Part shown: positions 1 through 11,316 of the stretch, in pieces
Position numbering within the stretch: the stretch's first letter is position 1
Layout of the letters: every line of letters begins with the position of its first letter
Assembly (NCBI GenBank): GCA_024180945.1
Contig: JAKSGN010000035.1
Span: 186,001 to 250,000, forward strand
Direction of reading: 5' to 3'
Length of the DNA: 64,000 nucleotides
Source: Macrophomina tecta
Lineage: Eukaryota > Ascomycota > Dothideomycetes > Botryosphaeriales > Botryosphaeriaceae
Notes under the pieces: generated by a model
What the model saw: the letters and a program-made list of their open reading frames with translations, nothing else
Databases searched by the model: none
Told to the model about the DNA's origin: nothing
Program-made: the position numbers and the translations under genes

Positions 1-2866
1 GTATAACTCGAGCGCCATATGAGGAAGCATGCTCCGCGGGTTTCATATTCACATCCCGGCCATGGCTGCGTGTATACAGTTACGAATGCCCTATGTCTTC
101 TGGACAAGGGGAGAGTGCATATAAGAATGTCTCACCGGGCGACGCGCTTTGGTGAGCCCCGGACCCTGCAAGATGTGCCACAAAACAAATACCTCTGAAC
201 TGAATGGTCGTTCATACGCAGTCTCATGGCCAAAACGAACATCAGACTGTCAAATGTTGGCAATGCTCAAGTACATGGGAAAACAAACGTTGCGCGGTGT
301 CTCTAAATATTGTCAAGGTTTGGTCCCAAAGGTACTCATTATTGCCAATACACCACCAATCCAATCCAATAGCCTCTCAACAGGTCCAAAATCTCAACAA
401 TTAGCAATTAATAGCTCATATAGTACTATGAATGTAGCTGGATAACTCTCGAATAGCTCATCAGCGATTCGTTTGCATTCTCACCTTGACCATCCGAGCC
501 TACCTGTCTATCATCGTTATAAATATCTTCAATTCTTGGAAAAAATGGACCGGGATGCAACCCTGGCTTCGCATGTCCTCAGCCGCTCAGAGAAGGATCG
601 AACCAGGTTCTGGGCTGTATTCCTTGAACCTGGTTGCGAAAGCAGCAGTAGTCACGCGGTGTGCCCCCGCTGCTCCGATGTGGCCTCAGATAAAGGGAGT
701 TTTGCTTTGAGGATAATGCGACTTGCGCATCGAAGGCATACAACGTAGCACTTTTGCACACTCCCCTAGCGGAATACACACTTGTAAAGACACGGATTAG
801 CTTCATATAGCTGCCCGAGCCTTATTCCAAAGCTTGCCCTCCATTCCTCCGCTCCTCCGCTCTAAAATGACGAAGAGTGTGCATTCTACTACGTATTGCC
901 TTAGGGATTTGCATTCTGCTACGCTTCGCCTCATGGGTATGCGTTTTGCTGTATAAACCTTAATGTCCCCCCTCTTCTTTCATTCTCTTGTCATCCTTTC
1001 TCATCTCCCTTTTTCATTCTTTCTTATTGTAGAGACGTGTAAGGGATAGAGGAGAAAGGAAGGAGAAGAAGAGGAGATAGGAATGACTTATACTGCATAA
1101 GCCTTGACCGCTTACTAGCTTACTTGCGCCGTCATAACCGGACAGAGAGTACTTGGCGGAAGCCCTTAGATAGTAGGTGTAGCAGTAGTCATAAATCTCT
1201 GCAGTTTCCCCAGTTAGAGGTGTACATTTTACATATTGGGTCAGGGGTATATACGTAGCTTGATAGGTGAAGGTTTCGCTACGCGAGCGTGCAAAGTGCT
1301 ACGTTGTACGGCGGGTGTGTGCATGTTGCTTCTTCCCCTTTCGCTTTACACGTTCAGCTGAGCCGCTTCCTTCCTTAGGCAAAGATGACACAGATTATCT
1401 CAATCCCTGATATCACACAGTTCAAGGCCGTAAAGAGAAGCCCCAGGAAGTTTCTTTCGCTTCCATTTGGGTCTGCCGTGGCGCAGACCTCAAACAACAT
1501 TATATTGTATACCTCTTCTGCACCGCTTTCAGGTTACAACACCAAGCACTCATCTAGGGAAAAATAGCGGTGAATTGAATAGGTGCCACGGGGCTTGGAA
1601 TCTCTCCTACCGATATGATTAAGAACAATAGAACCGACCCCTCACAATCACGCCCAAAGGCCATCAGCTCTCATCTGACCCCTTCACGGCAGCCTCAAAC
1701 GTCCGCTGCTCCTTCACCAGTACCTCACCACGAGCGCCTACGTCTTCAAGACGGCCGCTTAAATCTTTGCGTACTCTATCCATTGCGGGCCTATACTTCC
1801 TGTCTCTCTAAATACGATATTCTAGCCTAATTATATCATAAATCGGGGCATTGCGCTGAACGACCGTTCAAGATCAGCGTATGTGGCCTCGTCGGGATGG
1901 TCTCAAGAGAAATCTTTGGGGGGTTGGGGGAAGAGACAGGTATCGTTAGCGAAGAGAACTCATCTGATGTTGAAGAATGGCCAAGGATGTACTCCAGGCG
2001 GACATAGTGATAGTAGGTAGTCGGTTTGAGTCTGTGCCGTACAACTAGGATGTGAATGATTTGGGTGCTGCTTATGTTCATGGACGAGTCGAGGGAAGGT
2101 AACTGAAGGAAGTGCCTTCGCTGGAGGCTCTCGAGAAGAGCCTCTGAAGACGTAGCTACGTCACGCCACCCTGGATCGCGCACACTAATCACGGAGTCCC
2201 TGGGCCTCATCAGCACCACGAGAACACCATCAGCAAGTCACATCAAGGTAAGAAGTCAATTGAAGCACATCATTACAGGCCGCCCGAACTACTATAGCCT
2301 GCAATAGCTAGGGATGGACAATCTGACCATCCAAAGCCAAGTGCCACATCATCACCACCTGCTGCTGAAAGGTCGCCTTCACCACCATTCTCATGCCCGC
2401 AACAAGACGTGTGCACAATGATTCAAGAAAACACATTCAACATTAACCAGCCTGCCAGCCATGGGTTCCATTGCACGCAATTTCCCATCACTTCGATCGA
2501 GAAAACTCAAATTAAGCCCTAATAATGGATACTCGATGCCGATGAATATTTTTGTCACTTTAATGGAGCTTGAAGAGAAGACGAACGGAAAAAAAAAAAA
2601 AAAGAAAACGCAATGCAAGCCAACCGTTTCACTACTAAGCAAGCAAAAGAGATGTCAGCCATAATGGAAGTAGGGAAAATAGTACAGAGGCAGTAGCAGT
2701 AGCAAAACGCCAAGAAGATGCTGTATGTTGCGCGCCGGTAGCCCGTCAAACCAACAGGAAAAGGGGGTAACCCTTCGGAGAGGGAAAAAAAAGCGTCTAT
2801 CGTTTGTGTGTACAAGTCAAACCAGACAAAAAAAAAAAAAAAAAAAGAAACGAAACTGCTTGGTCT
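1..2866. other. Intergenic region without a recognisable gene
   Basis: No open frame here shows a known domain or a convincing splice structure. The stretch contains the fold-back palindrome annotated separately (about 739-1312) and two A-runs (about 2590-2604 and 2828-2846) just downstream of the GT90 gene, where its 3' UTR is expected. Confidence 0.6.
739..1312. repeat. Decayed fold-back (palindromic) element, about 575 bp
   Basis: The outer arms are inverted copies. The stretch around 739-762 (TACAACGTAGCAC then TTTTGCAC) is matched in reverse complement at about 1288-1310 (GTGCAAAGTGCTACGTTGTA), with a 2-base length difference. Further in, GCTGTATAA at about 949-957 pairs imperfectly with TTATACTGC at about 1089-1097. 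A pyrimidine-rich block (961-1030) faces a purine-rich block (1035-1080). All three pairings share one centre near 1025, as expected of a single long inverted repeat. No ORF lies inside. A MITE-like or fold-back transposon relic is the simplest explanation; the target-site duplication was not identified. Confidence 0.5.
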
Positions 2867-5800
2867 TCAAGGGCCGGGGTATCCGATCGTATCTCTGTTG
2901 TCGTCGATGAGGCGGCCATACCTTCACACGCTTCCGTCAGCTCAAATTCCAGAGGAGAAAGGGCAGTCGAGCAAAGACTTACTCAAGCAACAGTCTAAAG
3001 AACCACGCCTCAAAATCCTCGTTTCTCAGCGCCTTGCTGGCCCACTTGCGCCCCTCGTCTGCTAGCTTCTTCGCCGTCTTCTTCCCGTCGCTGCCATCTT
3101 CGCTTGAGAAAAACCGGATCGTCTCAAGCCATTCGTCGCCGCGCAATGACAGAGGGACGTAATGTAACCAAGGCTGCAGCCAGTCCTGATGCCACTCGCG
3201 GAAGATGGCCATTTTGTAGACCAGACTCTTACTTTGGAGGAAAGCGTAGAAGCGTCCACTGAACGCGTTACCGTCCATATCAAGGAGATGCTTGTGCGCC
3301 CATGCGTCCTGTTGGTCTGCCGCTGGTGCGAGTTTGAAGTATTCGCGTTGAGCGTCACAATCACCAGGGTCGCACTGGCCGATGTGCGAAAAGTGAATAT
3401 CCATCAGCTCTGCGTAATCCTTCCGGGAAACCGTCTTTGGTCCCCAGACAGCGGCGTTTCCATCGTCGCGCTTAGCCATAATAAGTGCCTTGCCGGGTTC
3501 GTTCAGACGAGAAACCACGTGTTGCCGGTGCTGACGGCGCCAGCCACCGTTGCGGCTGAAGCCACCTGTCGTCGAACCCCGCCAGTAAAGGCTGTCTTGC
3601 TTGTCCTCCCATGGAAGGTCCCGCTCACCGTCGTACGGTACCTTTCCGTACCAATACCACGGGCTTGGGTAGAGGATATCCTGATAGCTGCTGATCTTAC
3701 TCTGCGAAAATATCGGAAATAATTCCTGCACCAGGTTGAAGGCATTAGGCCGATCGAAGAAACCATATGAGTGGGATAACGAGGGAGAGTTGCAGATGTC
3801 GGAGAAAGCTGAGGCATTGTGGATGAATCCCAGGTCACCAACGGCGTAGGCGGTCAGATTATCACTCGGGTGTTCGTCAATACTGCGTGCTGGGCTGTCC
3901 GGCGGGCAAGAAAGGCGCGAGTGCGTCCAAGTTCCTTGGTGAGCAAACCTGTTGAAACGGGTAGTCTTTACCTCGTCGATGCGCTTGCCATTGTTCATGT
4001 CCTTTGGGCGTTTGGAAAACTGGTTCTTCGGTTGCTGGTTGGCAAAAGCCACAGGCATGCGGACGGTCTTGGCGCGTTCCACAAGGCGGGACAGTTCGTC
4101 ATTTGGTACAACCACGCGAGGTTCGTCGTGGATATTGAACGCAAGGTCCATGTCCGGAAGGTAGGCCAAGAAGTTCTTAATCATTCCCAAGGTTGCTTCT
4201 TTCTGCCAATCTTGGCCGCCTTCGACATGCGTGGCTTGTCCGTCCCTAATCAACAGCCCAATAAGAGCATTTTCGCCGTGACCGAGCGCCTCCCTGACTC
4301 GAGCACGAATCGTAGCCGGTTCCAATGCCCAGAAGGGGAGCAACGAGTGATAGATGGAGTCATATCCGTCGTCGATGAGCTGGACGCCTTTTCTCTTCGC
4401 AAATTCAAACCATCGGTCGAAGTTGGGCGGCGGAGGGACTCCATACCGCCTCCTGTACTCGGCAACGGCATCGCCAAGATTCTGGGACTGTCGAGACAGC
4501 ATGTCCTCAAACCTCGTCTCCGCTCCCTTGACCAATTGTTCGATAGGATGCTTGTCCAGTGAGGGTAAGGCGAGCGGTTTCAGAGGATCGACCGGCGACT
4601 CGAATTGGAAGGCATGATCGGAAGGGGTAGAGCCGTGGAAGGCGTTGAAACTAGATGCGGATTGGCGTAAGTATCCTATTGTGAGTAGTATGAAAGACAC
4701 CACCGAGATCGAGGTCAGAAAGTGCCTGGCGATCATCTTGTTGCCGGTGCAAGAGTCGCTCAGAGAGAGGACGCCCGCACCGCTGTACAGCAGAGTAAAC
4801 CAGTAGCTCGTGAATGAGGGGATAGTATAAGAGCGAGCGACGAGAAGCGATGCGACGGATGCGCAAGCAGCGGGGAAAGCTCCGGCCTGGCGGATCTGGC
4901 CAGCCAATTATATTAGTATTTGCGACGAGCGAGAGTGGTTGCGGCAGTTGTGGTTGCGGGAAGGGGACCATGAAGTTAGGCTGGCTGCCGGAGTGGTGGC
5001 ATGCCAGGAGCGACCGAAGGGTGAAGTGAGTGCAACCACACCTCCGTCGCAATGGACGGGGGAATTTGCATGAGCCGGCGCTCACGCCTTCAACATTGCG
5101 GTGCCCGAGCCCGAAAAGGAGAAGCGCGGGACGGGAGCAGATAAGGCGGGAAATTCCAGATACAACCAAGGCGCAAATGGAAATAGTGCGAGTAAGTGCT
5201 AGCGGTGGAACTCACCATCGAGAAGAGCGTCAGGTGCTTGAGAGCGCCGGTGAAGGCTGCCTGCAACCCACGCTGCAGCGCCCAGAGCCGCCCGGCGTGC
5301 TCCCAGACACCGACTGCCTCGTCGCCATTCACTCCGTGGTATATGGTGTCTGTTCTGAAACTGCGCTCGAAGACAAATGCTAGCACGAGGCAGGCCGGCG
5401 CAACAACAGCCGATGTGTCCCTGAGAGACACCAGCCAGGCATCAGAGCGAATCACCGTGTTGGAGCGCGGCCGCATGGGTATGATGGGCGATGGGCCGTT
5501 GCTCATGCTCTGTTTGTAGTCTCTAATGGCGGTGATTGCATGTTCGAGCACCAGCAGGGCAATGCTGGTCAGCAGCACCGAGGACAGCGCCAGGGCCAGG
5601 ACTTGTGGCAGGATTGTCGCGACGCTGAGCCCGCCAGCTCCGGCTACGGTCAACACGGCGAGCATGCCGTTGGATATGTCATGGCGGGCGCTGTCCGGGC
5701 CCTGCGGGTCCTCGAGAACGATGAAAGGAGAGGTGCGGCCTACGACGTCGGCGGTCCGCAGCGCACAGAGAGTGGCCGGGAGAAGTGCCTGCACAATGGG

Positions 5801-6168
5801 GTCAACTCGGCGGGATTTCCTCCAATTTTTTCTCTCCAGTTCTGGGGCAGTTGTACCTTTGTCCACCAAATGCCCTCCGGGTCGTGGGCCGCCTGCTCGC
5901 ACACCGCGGCGAGAGCGAGCAGGGCCCCGGCGGTCCAGCTGTACCTTCTCCTGAGGACATTGTCCCAGCCGGTCCACAGACCGACACGCGCGCTACTATA
6001 CGTCCATAGCAGGGCCCACGAAACAGCGGCGACGAGCAGCGAGTGCTCTTGAGAGGCGGCGAGAGCGGAGACGGCCGACGAGGCGATAAAAGCGGCGGCG
6101 AGTACAGTCGGCGAGCGCGCGGAGAGGGACTGTAGGTGCGCTACGTGCGGCGACAGCGCCAGTTGCAT
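2867..6168 (-). CDS. GT90 (CAP10-like) multi-pass membrane glycosyltransferase
   Basis: Model: complement(join(2867..2921, 2983..4895, 5216..5788, 5857..6168)), 950 aa. The first approximately 390 residues carry several hydrophobic segments rich in Leu, Ala and Val. The C-terminal half is a CAP10/GT90 catalytic domain with the hallmark YWRGSTTGG near residue 736 and the following R-rich GGWRRQHRQH stretch. GT90 enzymes transfer sugars, classically xylose, in the secretory pathway, and Cryptococcus CAP10/CXT1 relatives act on capsule or wall glycans. The acceptor here is unknown. Introns are 68, 320 and 61 nt. For the 320-nt intron an alternative acceptor three codons downstream (exon from 4886) is also possible. 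The apparent stop at 2979 lies inside the last intron (donor GTAAGT at 2982, branch GCTGAC); splicing adds YGRLIDDNRD..., which fits the usual GT90 end. The ATG at 6168 is the first good start before the first membrane segment. Confidence 0.85.
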
Positions 6169-7956
6169 TGGGTAGTCGTTCGTGCTGAGTGACGGCTTGC
6201 TGCGCGTCCCGGCATGTCTTGTCGTCGTGTCGTTTGCGCGTTCAGGGCTGCTCGGCTTGAGTCGCTCGGTGATCTTTACGTGACCCTTGGCGCTCCTCCG
6301 TCTGCAGCAGCCCACAGCTCCCCTCTTCAGTCGCAGTCCTGTGCCAGCCGACGTGGCTTCCCGCACGCGGCCCAGGCCCTTAGCCACGTACTCCCGCCGC
6401 ACGCAGACATGTTCCGGGAGGTCGATCCAGCGCAGGCCGACCTTTTGTACGAGACGGCCGCCGCGCTCAGCCCCAAAGGATGCGGTGCACTGCCAAGCAG
6501 CCCTCGGCATGAGCACTGCTGTTGACCATGGGCGCTGGGCGATGAGACCGCGTTCTCCGTCTCCGTAAATGTATTCGCGGGTGTGGATCGCTTCGTACTC
6601 GCGCCCCAGACCCCGTCAGGACCCGTCATCCCGCGTGGATCACAGCATCAGATCACGCACGGCACGGCATCTCGTGTTTTGGTCTCCTGCTGCACATGAA
6701 CCTGCTGCTGCGGGACGAGCCATCCGCCAGCGAAAGCGCAAAAAAGTACGCTCTCGCGAGAGATCTGCGGCTGTGGCTGCCTGGCCTCTCGAACTCGCGA
6801 GAATAGGCTTCAGTAGCTCCCGCCGGCGGATGAGTATATCGCCCGCCCGCCAATACTGCAACCTCCCCTCCCCTCCCTTCCCCTCTCCATGCGCCCCAAC
6901 TTCGATGCCCGTCACAAGACCAGTGTTTAATGTCTGTGATTATGCCGAATACGGCCGCTAAAATATCCTTCACAACAGCACCTGGGCGACACGCCCAATG
7001 CCATGCCAAAGCCTGCGCCTGCTGAGACACCAACGAAGGCTGCCACCGCGTCCGATGACGCTATCTTCATGCACCCCGCCTGAAGAAACGATGTGCCCCA
7101 GGAACCTGCTGCAGTCCGAATGGCGCTGGGTTTGTCATTTTCTTTTTCCTTCGATGCGGCGTTTCCCGCGGGACGGGCTGGCGCCTACATGTCGAATTGG
7201 CGGTGCGCGCCCTGGATGTATGCTGTAATCCCCTGCCCGCCGGCCGACCCGATGATCGAATGCATCGAACGAGGAAGTACTGAATCGACGGTATGTAGTC
7301 TGCGCCAGTGGCGGCTACCATCGCCCGGACTTTGTCCATATAGATATCTGACTCAAATCACTCCCGCCGCCCTCAACCTATTGCGCCCCTCCGGCAGCGG
7401 TGCAAATTAAGGAGGTAGATTGAGGGGCGCAGTCTTGCTTTCAGCTCCCTGTTAGACCTCATTCTTTTAGCCTTCCCTACGAGAATCTTCTAGGCAGAGT
7501 CCGGGAATTGATCCGAGATCAGACAATCTGATAATTGAACCACCTCGCATGTCTGAAAAGGTAAACGCTCAGACCCCAACATTATTACGTCCAGCGGCAC
7601 AGCAACACCCATGACGTGCGCGCGAAACTTAATATCTGCGGCGTCAATTGAATACGACGCGCAGCAGCAAGCCACAAAACAGTATCCAAAAAAAAAAAAA
7701 AAATTGATTGAGCTTAGATAATCCTGCTTGTCTCCGCACGAGAGGAATGGCTGCGCAGACGGTGGAGGAAAGGGAAAGCCGAAATATGACAACCCATCAA
7801 ACTCAGCGCGACTCATAGCATCGACGCTGATGAGCCGAGAACCCAAGCCATAACTCCCGTCCCTCCAATGACGACGCCGCGCAAAACGCAGTTACTGTGG
7901 GTCTCGACGCCCGAGGCTAGCTGAAAGCCGGCCGCGCGAGGAGCCGTCTCATTCGC
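6169..7956. other. Intergenic region between GT90 and cysteine dioxygenase
   Basis: This holds the upstream region of the GT90 gene and the 3' flank of the cysteine dioxygenase gene, both on the minus strand. An A-run lies at about 7688-7702. Open frames here are GC-rich, lack recognisable domains and overlap one another; I see no gene. Confidence 0.5.
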
Positions 7957-8788
7957 TCAGAGCTTGTGACCAACGACAGAGAAGAAGTTGCACTGCGAGA
8001 CGTGACTGGCCTTGCCCGTCTTCTCGTCGAATATCTGGCAGCCGAAGTACTCGGCATTGGGCGGCGTGTAGACTAAGATGCCCCACGTCAGCCCCGACAG
8101 GGTAAGCGTGGGACAGGAGCTACTTACGGTGAAGCGAAACAGCCACGTTTTCGGGATCCGGATTGGAGATCCTGTGGAGCCCTAGCTGATCGGACATGTA
8201 GGTGACGCCGTTTTCACGATAGAGCGTCTCCTTCTTGACCTGCGGAGGTGCGGGTTTCCCCTCTTTGGCCAGGTCCGGGTCGGGCCACGCGAACAGGGCT
8301 TCCTTCAGAGTGCCCTTGAGGACCTTCATCACGCAGTGGGCATTGGCATGGCTGGCCAACCGGTCAGTCGAGAGTTCATGTAGCTGCGCAAGGAGCGCAG
8401 AGGGGCACTGACTCATGGATGGGGGAGCCCTTCCCGGGGGTCCAGACTAGTATCAGCCTGCGGGGTCGGTCAGTCTTAATTCTGGAGGAGCTGATCACTA
8501 CAGGTGCGCGTACAGATTTGATTTGCCATTTCCTTTGTCTACTAGGTTTCTAGTGTAGTTTCGGCTGTAGTCGCCCAAGGCATACTTCTGCCACTCGGAT
8601 GGGTTGGAAATATACCTCTCCATAAGGGCCTGGAGCTCCCGCGGATCGACGTCCTCGGAGTCTATGCCGGAGGACGGTCCGAGGACTTGGCTGAGATCCT
8701 GGACGAGCGAGTGGAATGCGTCCAGCTCCTGGGTCTTGGGCAGGCCAGGGGCGGGCGACGGGGCAATGTTGTGATCGAGAGCAGTCAT
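7957..8788 (-). CDS. CDO1: Cysteine dioxygenase
   Basis: Model: complement(join(7957..8072, 8128..8351, 8413..8457, 8514..8788)), 219 aa. The enzyme oxidises L-cysteine with O2 to cysteine sulfinate, a non-heme iron cupin reaction of cytosolic sulfur amino-acid catabolism. The three iron-binding histidines are visible at residues 106 and 108 (in PIHDHANAHC) and 166 (in LGLHRISNP). The Cys113-Tyr183 pair matches the spacing of the mammalian thioether cross-link: His-to-Cys is 5 residues and third His-to-Tyr is 17. The protein ends SVVGHKL as in other fungal members. The three introns are 55-61 nt. The gene is divergent from the RBG1 gene, with about 870 bp between their start codons. In fungi this enzyme is usually induced by excess cysteine; nothing in the sequence shows its control here. 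Confidence 0.93.
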
Positions 8789-9658
8789 GATTGCGAGACG
8801 AATGCAGTGTGGTCAGGAACTGAGGGAATCGCGCGGGCTAAAGAGCAGAGCGAGCGCATGCGCAAGGGGAGGTCGGCGACCAGCTTTATGCGTGTCCCGA
8901 GTACGTACCCCCGGCTACTGTCGGTGAAGGAGCGCGAAGATAGGCTTAAGGAACGCCGTCTCAGGTACCACCTGCGATCTGTGATGGTGGAAAGACGCGT
9001 GTACTGTCTGGAGTAAGGATATGAGCAAAAAGGAGGACTGATTACGTGCTCATACCAGCGAGTGGCAGCTGCCAGGTAGGGAGTGTGGTGGCAGCCGCTG
9101 TGAGCTGCTGGAAAAGCAAACGCAAGGTACGGGAGTGTCCGTACAACCCTCACGCCAGAAGCCGTCGCAAGGCGGCGAGATCGGCGAGCGGCCGCCGCTG
9201 GAAGGTGTCCGACCTCACAACTCGGCGTCAGGAGCGGGTACCAGTGTGTTTTGTACCTGCTTCCGACTAGTCAGGCACGCAGCCAGTACAAATATGGAAG
9301 AAGGGCAAAGATAATGGCTGAGTCGTAACGAGAAATGCCTCATCGGGATCGCGGCGAACCCCGACCGCGGCGTTAGGTAAGCCAGAATTACAGCACGAGG
9401 CTGCAAGATTGGGTAGTGGCGCCTCTATTAGTCTCACCCCCGGTCACCGCCGCCACAGAACCGAAGGGAAGCCCCACTCTGATTGGCAGCAACGTCACCG
9501 GCAGAAAGAATTCCAGCGAGAACAACCACCACTCCGCCCACCACAGACACATCCCTTCGCACCACGCTCACAGTGTCACACGCAATCTCCCTCCGCAGCG
9601 ACTCGCACACATTGTCCAATCCTACAGGCGGCTCTAGAGCACGCGAACAACCGACATC
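8789..9658. promoter_or_regulatory. Shared upstream region of the divergent CDO1 and RBG1 genes
   Basis: These 870 bp separate the two start codons and must hold both promoters. No clear TATA box or named operator was recognised, and the small open frames inside have no recognisable products. Confidence 0.4.
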
Positions 9659-11316
9659 ATGGCGACAACGGTGGACAAGGTGCGTGGATGTTGTAACCCT
9701 AGCGGCAGCAGCTATAGCTAACGTGCGAGGAAACAGATCAAGGAAATCGAATCCGAGGTGCGTCCTCCGTGAGCCCAGTAGCCTCATGACAGCGCATCGC
9801 TGACGCCATGCAGATGGCTCGGACGCAGAAAAACAAGGCGACTTCGTTCCATTTGGGTATGCATCGATACGCGCGCACAAACGACGCCGGCGCCTTGGCT
9901 GACGAAACCTGTAGGACAACTGAAGGCGAAGCTTGCGAAGCTAAAGAAGGAACTGCTGACCCCCTCTGGTGGCGGCGGCGGTGGCGGTGGTATGGCACCT
10001 TCCGTCGATATGAGAATGGAGTCGAGAAGCTCACACGGGCAACAGTTGGTTTCGATGTGGCAAGGACTGGTGTCGCTAGTGTGTAAGTGCTGTCGGGTCA
10101 GGTTTGAGTCCAGCATACTGACTCTCGGCAGTGGCTTCATTGGCTTTCCATCTGTCGGAAAATCGACACTCATGAGCAGGTTGACCGGACAACACTCTGA
10201 AGGTTCGCGACTCTTGGACATCATTTGTTAACCGAGACAGCTGACACGAAAGCCTAGCTGCGGCATATGAGTTTACTACGGTCAGTAAAATCCGGTCGTA
10301 ATGGCTGATCGCAAGGCTGACCTGTATAGCTCACTACCGTTCCTGGACAAGTCATTTACAACGGTGCCAAGATCCAGATTCTCGATTTGCCCGGTATCAT
10401 CCAGGGAGCCAAGGATGGCAAGGGAAGAGGTCGCCAGGTCATTGCCGTTGCAAAGACGTGCCATCTCATCTTCATCGTCCTGGACGTCAACAAGCCTCTT
10501 ACTGACAAGCGTATCATTGAGAGTGAATTGGAGGGCTTTGGCATCCGTATCAACAAGACCCCGCCTAATATCGTCTTCAAGAAGAAGGATACGGGTGGCA
10601 TCAACATCACTAACACTGTACCCCTGACCAACATTGACCATGACGTAAGGAAGCACTTCCAGAAGCAGCGCGACGTCCGCTAAATTTCCGCCCTGTAGGA
10701 GATCAAAGCCGTTATGAAGGAGTACAAGATAACCTCAGCGGACATTGCCATCCGCTGCGACGCTACGATTGATGATCTGATCGATGTACTCGAAGCCAAG
10801 AGCCGAGCTTACATTCCGGTCATCTACGCACTCAACAAGATCGATGCCATAACGATTGAGGAGCTTGACCTGCTTTACAGAATCCCGAACGCGTGCCCCA
10901 TCAGTTCGGAGCATGGGTGGAATGTCGACGAATTACTAGAGCAGATGTGGGAGAAGCTCAATCTCCGGCGCGTCTACACGAAGCCCAAGGGCAAAATGCC
11001 GGATTATTCCGAGCCGGTGGTGCTAAGGTCAACGGCGTGTACGGTGGAAGATTTCGTAAGTCATCCGGCCCAGCGTTTCTTAATTGGGGTTTCTCCACCG
11101 TGCTGACTTGGCGGACGGCAAGTGTAACCAAATCCACAAGAGCATCTTGGAGCAGTTTAAGCACGCGATTGTGTACGGAAAGTCAGTCAAGCACCAGCCG
11201 CAGCGGGTTGGACTGAGCCACCAGCTGGAGGACGAGGACATCAGTAAGTGGACGGTCGTCGTGCGGCAGGGCAGCAGGCGCTAACGGCATGACTAGTCAC
11301 CATCGTCAAGCGGTGA
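9659..11316 (+). CDS. RBG1: Developmentally regulated GTP-binding protein (DRG1/RBG1 family)
   Basis: Model: join(9659..9679, 9737..9757, 9814..9856, 9915..9989, 10046..10082, 10132..10202, 10258..10280, 10330..10644, 10699..11055, 11123..11243, 11297..11316), 367 aa, the usual family length. DRG1 proteins are translation-associated OBG-type GTPases that work with a DFRP partner (Tma46 in yeast). Visible motifs in order: N-terminal [10 protein letters not shown], a glycine run before [11 protein letters not shown], the P-loop [10 protein letters not shown]3 DLPGIIQG, G4 NKID, and a C-terminal TGS domain ending EDIITIVKR. All ten introns keep the frame and are about 49-67 nt. Two exons are only 21 nt and one is 23 nt, so gene finders may miss the N-terminus. 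The start is the ATG directly before the second microexon chain, giving the expected N-terminus. Confidence 0.95.
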
